This document shows, one piece after another, positions 8,304-16,915 of a stretch of DNA of 64,000 nt. Position 1 is the first letter of the stretch, and each line of letters begins with the position of its first letter. The notes under the pieces are model-generated. The model was not told where the DNA came from. It searched no databases and saw only the letters and a program-made list of their open reading frames with translations. The translations under genes and the position numbers were made by a program. Origin of the DNA: Lachnospiraceae bacterium Zagget2 (lineage in GTDB: Bacteria > Bacillota > Clostridia > Lachnospirales > Lachnospiraceae); the NCBI GenBank assembly GCA_001941045.1, contig MSHD01000012.1, positions 36,937 to 100,936 of the forward strand. Reading direction: 5' to 3'.

Positions 8304-9284
8304 CTAACCCACCGCCTCCAAAAAACTCTGCATCTCCTGATACAGGATCGCACGCTCAGAGCAGCCGAGAATGATCGCAACGTATTGCTGTCCTTCCGCA
8401 TCCGCAAAAAGCTGCACCAGACAGGAACGGGCCACAGATGTCGTTCCCGTCTTGCCTCCAATCGCCGTAAAACCATCCGGGAGCGATACTCCGCCGGAGG
8501 TAAACTGATCGGAATTCGACCAGGAAGCTTCTACCGCCGTTCCATCCACCGCTGTGTAGGTCGTCTCAAAGCTCTCCGTCTCGATGATATCCAGGAAGGC
8601 ATCATATTGAATGGCCTCCTGAAAGATCAGGTAGAGGTCGTAGACGGTCGTGTAGTGGTCCTCATCGTGCAGCCCGTTCGGATTCACGAAATGGCTGTTC
8701 GTCGCGCCGATCTCCTGCGCTCTTGCGTTCATCATATCCGCGAAAGCTTCCGTACTCCCCGCAATCATCTCCGCGATCACATTTGCCGCATCGTTCGCAG
8801 AGGGGAGTAAAAGCGCGTACAGAAGCTGCCGGAGCGTCAGAACATCTCCTTCCTTCAGTCCCGCCGTAGATACGCCGCTCTCCGTGAAAGTAACCGCAGT
8901 CTCGCTGACCGTTGTGTAGGCGTCAAGATCGCCGTTCTCGATCGCCAGCAGCGCCGTCATGATCTTCGTCGTGCTGGCCGGATAGAGCTGCTCGTGAATA
9001 TTGTTCGCGTACAGCACCTCCGCCGTATCCAGCCGGAAAAAGCAGGCGCCATAAGACTCGGAGGTGTCAACTGACAATTTGTCCACATCCTCCGCCGTCA
9101 CACACAGATCTTCTGCATAATAGGAGACCCCGGAATCCGTGCTGCCGGACAGTACGCCGAGTGCCGGATCATCCGCCGCGAACGCATCCTCCAGACCGGA
9201 AACGCCCGCACAGCCGCCAAGAAGCGCCGCGCACAAAACCAGGGCCGTCAGCAGGGCCATCGTTCTTCTACTTATAAGCTTCAC
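8304..9284 (-). CDS. dacA: D-alanyl-D-alanine carboxypeptidase, lipoprotein type
   Basis: This is a low-molecular-mass penicillin-binding protein of the S11 (PBP5/DacA) family, which removes the terminal D-Ala of pentapeptides and limits cross-linking. All three active-site motifs are present: STTK (Ser104-Lys107), SAN (Ser162-Asn164) and KTG (278-280). The N-terminus is a lipoprotein signal peptide with LLGGC (Cys25), so it is probably lipid-anchored outside the membrane instead of using the usual C-terminal amphipathic helix. The protein ends soon after the penicillin-binding domain and lacks the PBP5 C-terminal domain. The ATG overlaps the mgsA 3' end by 17 bases. Confidence 0.92.
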   Translation of the reverse strand: MKLISRRTMALLTALVLCAALLGGCAGVSGLEDAFAADDPALGVLSGSTDSGVSYYAEDLCVTAEDVDKLSVDTSESYGACFFRLDTAEVLYANNIHEQLYPASTTKIMTALLAIENGDLDAYTTVSETAVTFTESGVSTAGLKEGDVLTLRQLLYALLLPSANDAANVIAEMIAGSTEAFADMMNARAQEIGATNSHFVNPNGLHDEDHYTTVYDLYLIFQEAIQYDAFLDIIETESFETTYTAVDGTAVEASWSNSDQFTSGGVSLPDGFTAIGGKTGTTSVARSCLVQLFADAEGQQYVAIILGCSERAILYQEMQSFLEAVG

Positions 9285-9663
9285 GCCACTCCAGATCCCC
9301 TCTGTCTAATGATTTGACCAGAAGCTCCGCCGTCGCCAGATTGGTAGCGATCGGAATATTATGCACATCGCAGAGGCTGACGATGTTGTATACATCCGGC
9401 TCATGCTTTTTCGGCTGAACGGGATCGCGCAGGAAAATGACCAGATCAATCTGATTGTGTTCGATCTGCGCCCCGAGCTGCTGCTCGCCTCCGAGATGAC
9501 CGGCCAGGAACTTGTGTACCGACAGATTCGCCACTTCCTCGACCAGTCTGCCCGTCGTGCCGGTAGCGTAGAGCTCATTCTTGCACAATATTCCCCGGTA
9601 GGCGATACAGAAATTCTGCATCAGCACTTTTTTTGCGTCGTGTGCAATCAATCCAATGTTCAT
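9268..9663 (-). CDS. mgsA: Methylglyoxal synthase family protein
   Basis: MgsA converts dihydroxyacetone phosphate to methylglyoxal and phosphate. The 131-residue protein has the MGS-like fold blocks: IGLIAHDAKK (His8-Asp9), ATGTTGRL (phosphate loop), GHLGGEQQLGA, FLRDPVQPKKHEPDV (His87, Asp90) and NIPIATNLATAELL. An oddity is Glu60 in GGEQQ, where characterised E. coli and B. subtilis enzymes have the catalytic Asp of GGDQQ. Activity could be reduced or tuned, or this may be a subfamily norm. The gene sits between rodA and dacA; its 3' end overlaps dacA by 17 bases, so it is part of the wall-synthesis run. Confidence 0.88.
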   Translation of the reverse strand: MNIGLIAHDAKKVLMQNFCIAYRGILCKNELYATGTTGRLVEEVANLSVHKFLAGHLGGEQQLGAQIEHNQIDLVIFLRDPVQPKKHEPDVYNIVSLCDVHNIPIATNLATAELLVKSLDRGDLEWREAYK

Positions 9664-9678
9664 GCCTTATACCCCTTG

Positions 9679-10785
9679 TCAATATTTTTTGGGCTGAAGC
9701 CCTATGTTCAGTATCACACCAATGCCCATATACAGCATGATCAGCGCTGACATCCCGTAGCTGACAAACGGAAGCGGCATGCCGGTGTTCGGCATCAGTC
9801 CGGTTGCCACGCAGATATTTGCAAAGCTCTGGAATGCAATCAATCCTGCAAATCCGCAGCAGATGATCATGCCAGCCGCGTCCCGCGACCTTCTCCCAAT
9901 CCGAAGACACTCCAGCACAATCAGCGTCAGCAGGATAATGACAGCGGCACAGCCGATAAATCCAAGCTCTTCCCCCAGCACCGCAAAGATGAAATCAGTC
10001 TGCGGCTCAACGATAAAGTTGCCGTTCTTGACAGAAGAAATATCGTTGTTGTAGAGCCCTTTTCCATAGAGCTGTCCCGAACCGATCGCAATAATCGAAT
10101 TCTGCTGCTGATAGGCGTCGTCCGCATACTCCGTCGGATTCAGCCAGGACAGAATACGGTTGAGCTGATAATCGCTCAGGATTTCCTGTCCTTCCTGCAT
10201 GATCATATGAATGAAGACCAGAACGGACGGAACCGTGACCGCAATAATACCGGCAATAATCTTATAACTCAGCCCGGCCGCAAAGATCAGCACACAGAAG
10301 ATGAATGCAATCGTGATCGTCGCCGAAAGATGCGGCTGTGCGACGATCAGAGCCAGCGGAAGTGCCAGAAGTACCAGCGAAGCAAGTATCATCGGTATCG
10401 TATTCAGCTGCTCCTGATACTTCGCAAAAAACCAGGCGAAAAAAAGAATCAGAAAGAGCTTCGTCAGCTCTGATGGCTGGAAACGAAAGGAACCGATCTG
10501 CAGCCAGCGGGTTGCCCCGTTCACTTCCACACCCAGTCCCAGCTTTACCGCGAGCAGCAGAACCAGGTTGATCACGTAAAGCACCCAGGAAAACTTCAGA
10601 AGCACATGGTAGTCGAACAGTGCAAAGAAAATCATCGCAACCGTCCCGAGTGCCATGCCGATGAGCTGCTGACTCCGGTACTCTTCCGCCGCGCTGCCAA
10701 TTACCAGCACCCCAAGTACTGATATAATATAAACCAGCAGCACGAGCCGGAACCTGAAATCCTTCAGGCTATATTGCTTAAACAT
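9679..10785 (-). CDS. rodA: RodA/FtsW-family SEDS glycosyltransferase
   Basis: This SEDS-family polymerase makes glycan strands from lipid II together with a class B PBP, here probably the PBP2 at 12613-15501. The 368-residue protein is almost entirely transmembrane helices. Family motifs are GATRWLQIGSFRFQPSELTK, PQTDFIFAVLGEELG (with the extracellular-loop catalytic Asp) and TGLMPNTGMPLPFVSYG. The intramembrane motif normally written QPDLG reads QPHLSAT here. Its place between minE and mgsA, in the same run as mreBCD and PBP2, argues for an elongation role (RodA rather than FtsW). Confidence 0.93.
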   Translation of the reverse strand: MFKQYSLKDFRFRLVLLVYIISVLGVLVIGSAAEEYRSQQLIGMALGTVAMIFFALFDYHVLLKFSWVLYVINLVLLLAVKLGLGVEVNGATRWLQIGSFRFQPSELTKLFLILFFAWFFAKYQEQLNTIPMILASLVLLALPLALIVAQPHLSATITIAFIFCVLIFAAGLSYKIIAGIIAVTVPSVLVFIHMIMQEGQEILSDYQLNRILSWLNPTEYADDAYQQQNSIIAIGSGQLYGKGLYNNDISSVKNGNFIVEPQTDFIFAVLGEELGFIGCAAVIILLTLIVLECLRIGRRSRDAAGMIICCGFAGLIAFQSFANICVATGLMPNTGMPLPFVSYGMSALIMLYMGIGVILNIGLQPKKY

Positions 10786-10808
10786 GACTCACCTGATTTT
10801 CCACTGTA

Positions 10809-11081
10809 TCAGCTCCTCTTCTTCATATCCCGAACCGGAATGTTGGCACAGAGCACAGGCACCGTGCCATGGCCATCCTCCGACTCTGTCTGCGTGATCT
10901 GGATATCCAGATTCTCATTGTCAATCTCCATGTATTTGGAGATGACATTTATGATATCATTCTTGATTGCTTCCATCATGTCCGGAGAGCAGTTTGCACG
11001 GTCAGAGATCAGCAGAAGTTTTAACCGATCCTTTGCTACCTCCCCCGAGCGTTTTCTGTGAAAGAAATCCATAAAACCCAT
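10809..11081 (-). CDS. minE: Cell division topological specificity factor MinE
   Basis: MinE stimulates MinD ATPase activity and drives the pole-to-pole redistribution that keeps MinCD away from midcell. The 90-residue protein has an N-terminal membrane/MinD-binding stretch (AKDRLKLLLISDRANCSP) and the C-terminal topological domain (about 35-85; NLDIQITQTE and VLCANIPV). It lies 16 bases after minD and 23 bases before rodA. Presence of MinE rather than DivIVA/MinJ-only control is seen in many Clostridia. Confidence 0.95.
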   Translation of the reverse strand: MGFMDFFHRKRSGEVAKDRLKLLLISDRANCSPDMMEAIKNDIINVISKYMEIDNENLDIQITQTESEDGHGTVPVLCANIPVRDMKKRS

Positions 11082-11097
11082 CTTCTAATCCCCCTCC

Positions 11098-11883
11098 CTA
11101 ACCGAACAGTTTCTTTAATTTTCCGAAGAAGCCGGTCTTTGTCTTTAAATCGAGGAAAGGAACTTCTTCTCCCATGACCCTGTGGCAGATATTCATATAA
11201 GCCTGCCCTGCCAGTGAGGAATCGCCGACACAGGGATCGCCCTGGTTTGTGGAAATCACAATGCTCTCGTCGTCCGGCACCGCTCCGATCAGGTCGATCG
11301 CCAGGATCTCCACCACGTCATCCATCGACATCATATTTCCGCTCTCTACCATGTCCATACGGATACGGTTCACGATCAGATTGGATCTGCGGATCTCATT
11401 GGCCTCCAGAAGGCCGATGATGCGGTCTGCGTCGCGGATCGCGGATACTTCCGGCGTCGTCACAATCAGCGCGCGATCCGCCGCCGCGATTGCGTTCTTG
11501 AATCCCTGCTCGATGCCTGCCGGGCAGTCCAGAAGTATGTAGTCGAACTCCTCGCGGAGCTCATCAATCAGTTTGATCATCTGCTCCGGGCTGACCGCGG
11601 TCTTGTCCCGCGTCTGCGCCGAGGGCAGCAGATAAAGATTCTGATAACGCTTGTCCTTGATCAGAGCCTGTTTGATCCGGCAGTTTCCTTCCACCACATC
11701 AACAAGATTGTACACAATGCGATTTTCCAGCCCCATGACCACATCCAGGTTGCGAAGGCCGATATCAGTATCGATCATGACAACTTTCTGACCAAGCTTT
11801 GCAAGGCCTGTCCCCACATTGGCTGTGGTGGTCGTCTTTCCGACACCGCCCTTCCCTGATGTAATAACAATCACTTCACTCAT
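11098..11883 (-). CDS. minD: Septum site-determining ATPase MinD
   Basis: MinD is a membrane-associating ParA/Mrp-type ATPase that recruits MinC. The 261-residue protein starts with the deviant Walker A motif SGKGGVGKTTTTANVG, followed by MIDTDIGLRNLDVVMGLENR (switch I) and LLDCPAGIEQGF (switch II). The C-terminus FFGKLKKLFG is a short amphipathic helix of the kind that inserts into the membrane in the ATP form. It lies 47 bases after minC and 16 before minE. Confidence 0.97.
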   Translation of the reverse strand: MSEVIVITSGKGGVGKTTTTANVGTGLAKLGQKVVMIDTDIGLRNLDVVMGLENRIVYNLVDVVEGNCRIKQALIKDKRYQNLYLLPSAQTRDKTAVSPEQMIKLIDELREEFDYILLDCPAGIEQGFKNAIAAADRALIVTTPEVSAIRDADRIIGLLEANEIRRSNLIVNRIRMDMVESGNMMSMDDVVEILAIDLIGAVPDDESIVISTNQGDPCVGDSSLAGQAYMNICHRVMGEEVPFLDLKTKTGFFGKLKKLFG

Positions 11884-11930
11884 TTTGCTTCCTCCAGTTT
11901 CTTATCGATCATCTGCCGTACCCTGAGCGG

Positions 11931-12590
11931 TCAGATGCGAATGTCATTGATGGCCTCCTTGCTGAGAGGCTCCATATAAATGTTTCCATCCTCCGTGTAG
12001 GCGATCATCGGCTCGCTGGGCGCTTTCTCTTTCCTGCCGTCTCCGCTGCGCGCGATGCTGTCGGCAATACGGATCTGCATCGGCTCCATGTGCAGAGCCA
12101 CCACAAACGTGCTGTCGTTACCTGCCGCGCCTGCCTGAACAGTCCCTTTGAGCGAGCCGAGAACAACTACATTGCCCTTGGAGACGACCGTTGCACCCGG
12201 ATTTACATCCCCGAGGATGATGATACTGGTCTCCGACTCCAGCACCTGACCGGAACGGAGCGTACCCTTATAAAATCTTCCGTCCGATGAGGCCTGTGCA
12301 GCCTTTCGTTCCTCCAATGCTGCCCGCATAAAAGACTCTTTGAGCGCGTCCTGCTCCATAACGCAGAGAATCTCCGGGCCGGAGTTCTCCTCGATTGCGC
12401 GGATCACCTGCATCTGCTCATCCTGATCTAAAACTCTGCCCTCAAAGCCAAGCACCATCTGAGCACCCTTGAAAAAGCGGGCAGATGCTCTGAACTTTTC
12501 GCCGACCTGCGTAAGCAGTTCCGAAAAGGGCGTCTCACGGTCGAGAACCAGCGTAATCCCGTATTTGTTGCTCTTGATTACAACACTCAT
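11931..12590 (-). CDS. minC: Septum site-determining protein MinC
   Basis: MinC inhibits FtsZ assembly away from midcell. The 219-residue protein has an N-terminal MinC_N domain (about 5-100) and a C-terminal beta-helical domain (about 105-205). The latter carries the conserved run FYKGTLRSGQ, LGDVNPGA and VVVLGSLKGTVQAG, which dimerises and binds MinD. It follows PBP2 by 22 bases with GGGGAGA as the ribosome binding site, so minCDE are probably cotranscribed with mreBCD and PBP2. Confidence 0.95.
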   Translation of the reverse strand: MSVVIKSNKYGITLVLDRETPFSELLTQVGEKFRASARFFKGAQMVLGFEGRVLDQDEQMQVIRAIEENSGPEILCVMEQDALKESFMRAALEERKAAQASSDGRFYKGTLRSGQVLESETSIIILGDVNPGATVVSKGNVVVLGSLKGTVQAGAAGNDSTFVVALHMEPMQIRIADSIARSGDGRKEKAPSEPMIAYTEDGNIYMEPLSKEAINDIRI

Positions 12591-12612
12591 TCAATTTCTC
12601 CCCATGTATCTT

Positions 12613-15501
12613 CTAGTCATTGATGACCTCTGTCGTCGCGTCCGTAGCGGTACCTGTCACGATATCTTCCTCGTCCTCGAGATCGAAGTAATAGCGGAAG
12701 ATATCAGCGGCCATCGAGGCCGCGTTCGCCGAAGTATAGCCGTTCGCAATACGGATTGCAAGCGCTATCTGCGGCTCATCATATGGTGCGTACCCGATAA
12801 ACAGCGCGTGGTTCGGATGGCTCTTGGACTGCTGCGCCGTACCGGTCTTTCCCGCAATCGTCAGATCAAGATCTTCAAAAGCGCTCGTGTTCTGCGCCAC
12901 CTCATACATGCCCGTCTGAATCGCGTACCAGGTAGAATCCGCATTATCTATTTCATTATATACTGACGCCGAATAATCTTCAATAGTATTTCCCTCAGAA
13001 TCTGTCACTTTATCAAGCAGCGTCAGGTCATAAACCGTCCCCCGGTTTGCGATCGCACTGACGTACCGGGCAAGCTGTGACACGGTAAAGAGGGCGTTGC
13101 CCTGTCCGATCGACGAACGGACTCCGTCTGTGTCGGACAACTGCGGTTCCGTCTCCGAGAGCTCGATGCCGGACGTCGTATTCAGCCCATACTCTGTCGC
13201 ATACTCGGCCAGAATCTCCAGTGCCTGATCGGAAGAATACCCCGTCGTCCTGCCGCCGCCCAGGCGGAAGCCCACCTCGTAGAAGAAGTAGTTGCAGGAA
13301 ACGCGGATCGCGTCGATCACATTGATATTGCCATGACTGCCGTGGTACTGATTGTAGATCCAGCAGGTCGGGGAACCATAGGCATCCGTGAAAACGCCGG
13401 TCGCATGGATCGTCTCCGAAATCGTGATAACCCCTTCCTCAAGCCCGGCGGTCGCCACCACCGGCTTAAAAGTGGAGCCCGGCGCCGTCTGCTGCTGCGT
13501 CGCCTTGCTGTAAAGCGGGCTCGACAGATCCTGATTCAGCTGTGCGTAGTACTCCGAATCCATGGTATTCGTCAGGCGGTTATTGTCATAGCCCGGATAA
13601 GAGACGCAGGCCAGCACTTCCCCGGTGTTCGGATCGGTGATCACACAGCCCGCACTGCAGGGCTCCAGCGCCAGCTGCGCCGGCGTGATCTCAAGATTGC
13701 TGATCTTATCGACCATGAAGGTATAGGCTGCATACGTACCGCTCTCGAGGCGCGCCACTGTCTCCTCATCATACTCCAGAACGCCCTGATCATACAAGAG
13801 CAGACAGATCTCTCTTCCCGACACAATATCGTCCTGAAGGATATATTTATACACCATTGTATGAAATTCGGCATCATCCGCCAGCTCTGTCGAAATAAAA
13901 TCGAGCAGGACCTCATAGATCTCGTCTGAATTCAGATAGGAAGTCTCCGCTTCCAGTCCTGATACGTCTACCCAGTTCATTGAAATCGCATATTCGAGAT
14001 ATTCCTTCAGACTGATGACTTCATCCGTCGCCCAGGCAATATAAGTCTCATCCTCGCGGTCAACCTCGCTGCTGACCAGTACCTGATTGTCCCCCATCAG
14101 CACGTCGGACACGATATAACTCATATAATTCTTCATGTCGATCGTGAGATTCGTGTAAGCCGTCGGATTCTCTGATGTCAGTTCCGCGAGAATCTCGTTG
14201 ATCGTGCTTTCCAGATAGGAATCAAATCTCGTCTGGACGGACTGCTCGAGCTCCGTCGCGTCATCTTCTGTAAAATGCGATGTGTCGATAATATGGTTTT
14301 CAATCAGTGCGTAGTAAACATCATAGATCGGAATCATAATGTCCGCCGCCGAACTGCTCGAAGTCGCCGTGTAGGTCTTGGTATTCTGGATCTTGGAAAC
14401 CAGAATGCCGGCCAGACGCTGCTCCAGGATATTGTAAACTGCAATCTGCAGATCCTTGTCGATCGTCAGATAGACGTCATTTCCGGCCTCCGGCTCCGTC
14501 TCGCTCTCCACTTCGAGGACATTGCCGACGCTGTCCACATAGATTGTGCGCTGCCCCTTGGTTCCCTGCAGCTCCGTCTCCATATACTGCTCGATCCCGG
14601 CCTTGCCGACGATATCGTTCGCCTCGTAGCTCTCGTCCTCCTCCTGCAGCTCGGCGAGCTCGTCGGAGTCCGGCTTTCCGATGTAGCCGATAATATTTGC
14701 AAAATATTCCGCATCATAGTAGACACGCAGGCTGCTCTCCTCGACATCCACGCCCTGCAGTTCACTCTGGCACTCCAGGATCTCCGCCACCGTCTCGTCG
14801 CTGACATCAGACGCAATCGTCGTCGTCACATAGCGCTTGTAGCTGTTGCCGCTCATGGCATAGCGGACCGTAATCAGCTTTAAAATCTGTTCCGGCGTAA
14901 GATCCGTCGGGACATCATACTCTTCTATCTGCTCCTCTGTGTAGGCATCTTCAGAAATATAATAACGGCTGCTGCTGCACAGATACTCGACCATGGTCTC
15001 CGCTGACGCCACATATTCTTCGGGCGAAAGCTCGTCAATCGTAGAGTAGCCGTACACATCCGCCTTAAAGCGCAGCAGGGACGTTCCCTCCTGTGTGTAA
15101 CTGTACTCACCATTCTTGTAAATAATGCCAAAATCGCTTACAATACTGTCCCCGTGCGATTCCACGATGTCAATCGCCTGCAGGATTGTCCTGTTCAGTG
15201 TGGCCTGTTTCTCCCGCGTCGAGCTGTAGGTACCGTTGTCCTCGATCGTCACCGAATAGGAAAGGACATTATCGGCAAGCACCTCGCCATTGCGGTCATA
15301 GATCCTGCCACGGGTACTTGAGATGCTCACTTCCTTTTTGATCTTCATCGTGAAGCTCTCCGCATATTCTTCGCCGTGCACAATCTGCAGCGAAAACACA
15401 CGCCCCAGCAGCACACCGGAAAAAACAAGGAAAAGCAGCATCAGCACAAAGACACGCGAAGTTATGAAATTCAGCACAGATTCTTTCAGGTCGTCAAACA
15501 A
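12613..15501 (-). CDS. mrdA: Penicillin-binding protein 2 (class B transpeptidase, elongation)
   Basis: This is the transpeptidase partner of RodA. The 962-residue protein has one N-terminal transmembrane helix (about 17-37), the PBP dimerisation/pedestal domain opening with STRGRIYDRNGEVLADN, and a transpeptidase domain. Active-site motifs are STFK in QQTAPGSTFKPVVA (about residue 677), SCN in VSCNYFFYEVG (about 737) and KTG in IAGKTGTAQQS (about 885). It is much longer than the roughly 630-residue E. coli enzyme. About 240 extra, mostly helical and acidic residues (about 367-607) lie between LTIDKDLQIAVYN and CVITDPNTGEVLA. The start codon is TTG, with GGGAGAGG inside the mreD tail and 2 bases between the genes. 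It ends in TAG. Confidence 0.93.
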   Translation of the reverse strand: MFDDLKESVLNFITSRVFVLMLLFLVFSGVLLGRVFSLQIVHGEEYAESFTMKIKKEVSISSTRGRIYDRNGEVLADNVLSYSVTIEDNGTYSSTREKQATLNRTILQAIDIVESHGDSIVSDFGIIYKNGEYSYTQEGTSLLRFKADVYGYSTIDELSPEEYVASAETMVEYLCSSSRYYISEDAYTEEQIEEYDVPTDLTPEQILKLITVRYAMSGNSYKRYVTTTIASDVSDETVAEILECQSELQGVDVEESSLRVYYDAEYFANIIGYIGKPDSDELAELQEEDESYEANDIVGKAGIEQYMETELQGTKGQRTIYVDSVGNVLEVESETEPEAGNDVYLTIDKDLQIAVYNILEQRLAGILVSKIQNTKTYTATSSSSAADIMIPIYDVYYALIENHIIDTSHFTEDDATELEQSVQTRFDSYLESTINEILAELTSENPTAYTNLTIDMKNYMSYIVSDVLMGDNQVLVSSEVDREDETYIAWATDEVISLKEYLEYAISMNWVDVSGLEAETSYLNSDEIYEVLLDFISTELADDAEFHTMVYKYILQDDIVSGREICLLLYDQGVLEYDEETVARLESGTYAAYTFMVDKISNLEITPAQLALEPCSAGCVITDPNTGEVLACVSYPGYDNNRLTNTMDSEYYAQLNQDLSSPLYSKATQQQTAPGSTFKPVVATAGLEEGVITISETIHATGVFTDAYGSPTCWIYNQYHGSHGNINVIDAIRVSCNYFFYEVGFRLGGGRTTGYSSDQALEILAEYATEYGLNTTSGIELSETEPQLSDTDGVRSSIGQGNALFTVSQLARYVSAIANRGTVYDLTLLDKVTDSEGNTIEDYSASVYNEIDNADSTWYAIQTGMYEVAQNTSAFEDLDLTIAGKTGTAQQSKSHPNHALFIGYAPYDEPQIALAIRIANGYTSANAASMAADIFRYYFDLEDEEDIVTGTATDATTEVIND

Positions 15502-15503
15502 AC

Positions 15504-15998
15504 TTATTTATCCTCTCCCAGTCTCTGATCCATCCGATAGACAAAGCGATACAGAAACAGCGTCACGACAAGTGTATACAAAAGCTCCGGCAGGATGATC
15601 CTCCTCAGATAAAATGAAAAGGCAAAACGGCTGCGCATCAGAAACATAATCGCGTAAGTACCCAGGCCATAGAGCAGCTCGCTGACGGTGATCAGGCCAA
15701 TCGGAAGCTTGATATCTTCCCCGTAAAAGATGCTGTTAAAATAGCCGTTCGCATAACCGATACACAGATAGAGCAGCGCGTGCATGCCAAGCAGACGCCC
15801 ATAGAAAATATCCTCAAGCAGGCCGCAGAAAAAGCCCACGAACATACCTTCCCGTTTTCCCCGCATAAATCCATAGGAGGAAACCAGTACAATCAGCAGA
15901 TTCGGACTGATGGAAGCGATCGCCAGACTCTGGAACACCGTACTCTGCAGCAAAAAACATATGAGAATCATCAGCACGATGAAGATTTTACGCTTCAT
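15504..15998 (-). CDS. mreD: Rod shape-determining protein MreD
   Basis: MreD is a small integral membrane protein of the elongasome that works with MreC. The 164-residue protein is largely hydrophobic with about five predicted membrane segments. The conserved-type stretch ISPNLLIVLVSSYGFMRGKREGMFVGF and the Gly/Leu-rich FCGLLEDIFYGRLLGMHALLY identify it. It lies 27 bases after mreC and its 3' end carries the ribosome binding site of PBP2. The name rests on both sequence character and position. Confidence 0.92.
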   Translation of the reverse strand: MKRKIFIVLMILICFLLQSTVFQSLAIASISPNLLIVLVSSYGFMRGKREGMFVGFFCGLLEDIFYGRLLGMHALLYLCIGYANGYFNSIFYGEDIKLPIGLITVSELLYGLGTYAIMFLMRSRFAFSFYLRRIILPELLYTLVVTLFLYRFVYRMDQRLGEDK

Positions 15999-16025
15999 GG
16001 GAAAACTCCCCTCCTAATGCAGGAA

Positions 16026-16898
16026 TCATTCAGACTCCACGCTGTCCGCATCCACCTGCTGCTTCAGCTCCGTGATCACGAGCACGGCGCTCAGATGCTC
16101 AAAATCAACCGCCGGCGTCAGCGTTCCCGACTTTGTCAGATTATTCGAATCGGTCGTCAGCTCGCCGACATAGCCGATCAGGATGCCCTTGTGATATTTG
16201 GCGCTCGCGTAGGACGTGACAACCTTATCTCCGGTCTCCACCTCATCGTCTTCATCGCGAAGCTGATTCAGCTGCAGCGTTCCCTCCGTGATCATCTCGA
16301 GATCACCGCGGACATAACAAAGATCGGAATTCTTCAGGATCATCGCGCTCACATTGCTCATATCATCGATGATCGAGCGCACCTGCGCCCAGTTCGAGCC
16401 GACCTTTGTGACGATGCCGACAAGACCGCCGTCCGCTATCACATTCATATCGACCTCAATTCCGTCGTCCGAGCCCTTGTCGATAATAAACATATCGAAC
16501 CAGTTTCCGGAGTCCTTTCCGATGACATTGGCCGCGACCTTTTCCAGATCGGAATAGTCATTGTCCAGTTCATAGAGCTCGCGCAGCTCTTCCAGCTCAT
16601 AGCGCTCCTGCAGGAGCATATTATTCTCCAGCGTGAGCTCCGCCACCTGCTCCCGCAGCTGTTCATTCTCGCTCTGAACTGCCTGCAGTTCCTCCAGCGT
16701 CTCCGCCTTATCGCGGGCCCAGCCCCCGACTGCATTGATGCCGCGCTGCACGGGTATCAGCACATAGCCGGACACCTCATTCAGGAAACCGCCGTCAAAA
16801 TCCGTCAGAAAGGACAGCGACATCAGACCGACGCAGAGAACCGTCAGCACAAACAGCACATATTTGTTTGGAAACGAGATATGATTTTTATCATTCAT
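16026..16898 (-). CDS. mreC: Rod shape-determining protein MreC
   Basis: MreC links cytoplasmic MreB to the wall-synthesis enzymes outside the membrane. The 290-residue protein has a single transmembrane helix (about 13-33), an extracytoplasmic coiled coil rich in Glu/Leu (about 58-105), then the MreC beta-barrel domain. The latter includes KDSGNWFDMFIIDKGSDDGI and VIADGGLVGIVTKVGSNWAQV. It follows mreB by 17 bases and precedes mreD by 27. Confidence 0.95.
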   Translation of the reverse strand: MNDKNHISFPNKYVLFVLTVLCVGLMSLSFLTDFDGGFLNEVSGYVLIPVQRGINAVGGWARDKAETLEELQAVQSENEQLREQVAELTLENNMLLQERYELEELRELYELDNDYSDLEKVAANVIGKDSGNWFDMFIIDKGSDDGIEVDMNVIADGGLVGIVTKVGSNWAQVRSIIDDMSNVSAMILKNSDLCYVRGDLEMITEGTLQLNQLRDEDDEVETGDKVVTSYASAKYHKGILIGYVGELTTDSNNLTKSGTLTPAVDFEHLSAVLVITELKQQVDADSVESE

Positions 16899-16915
16899 GG
16901 ACAGCCGCTCCGGTC

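Noticed and set aside
8231-8476. N-terminal extension of the small P-loop protein to 8476
   Set aside because: The added residues are Arg/Cys-rich antisense-like sequence overlapping dacA, and the promoter and GGAGGG lie just before the ATG at 8230.
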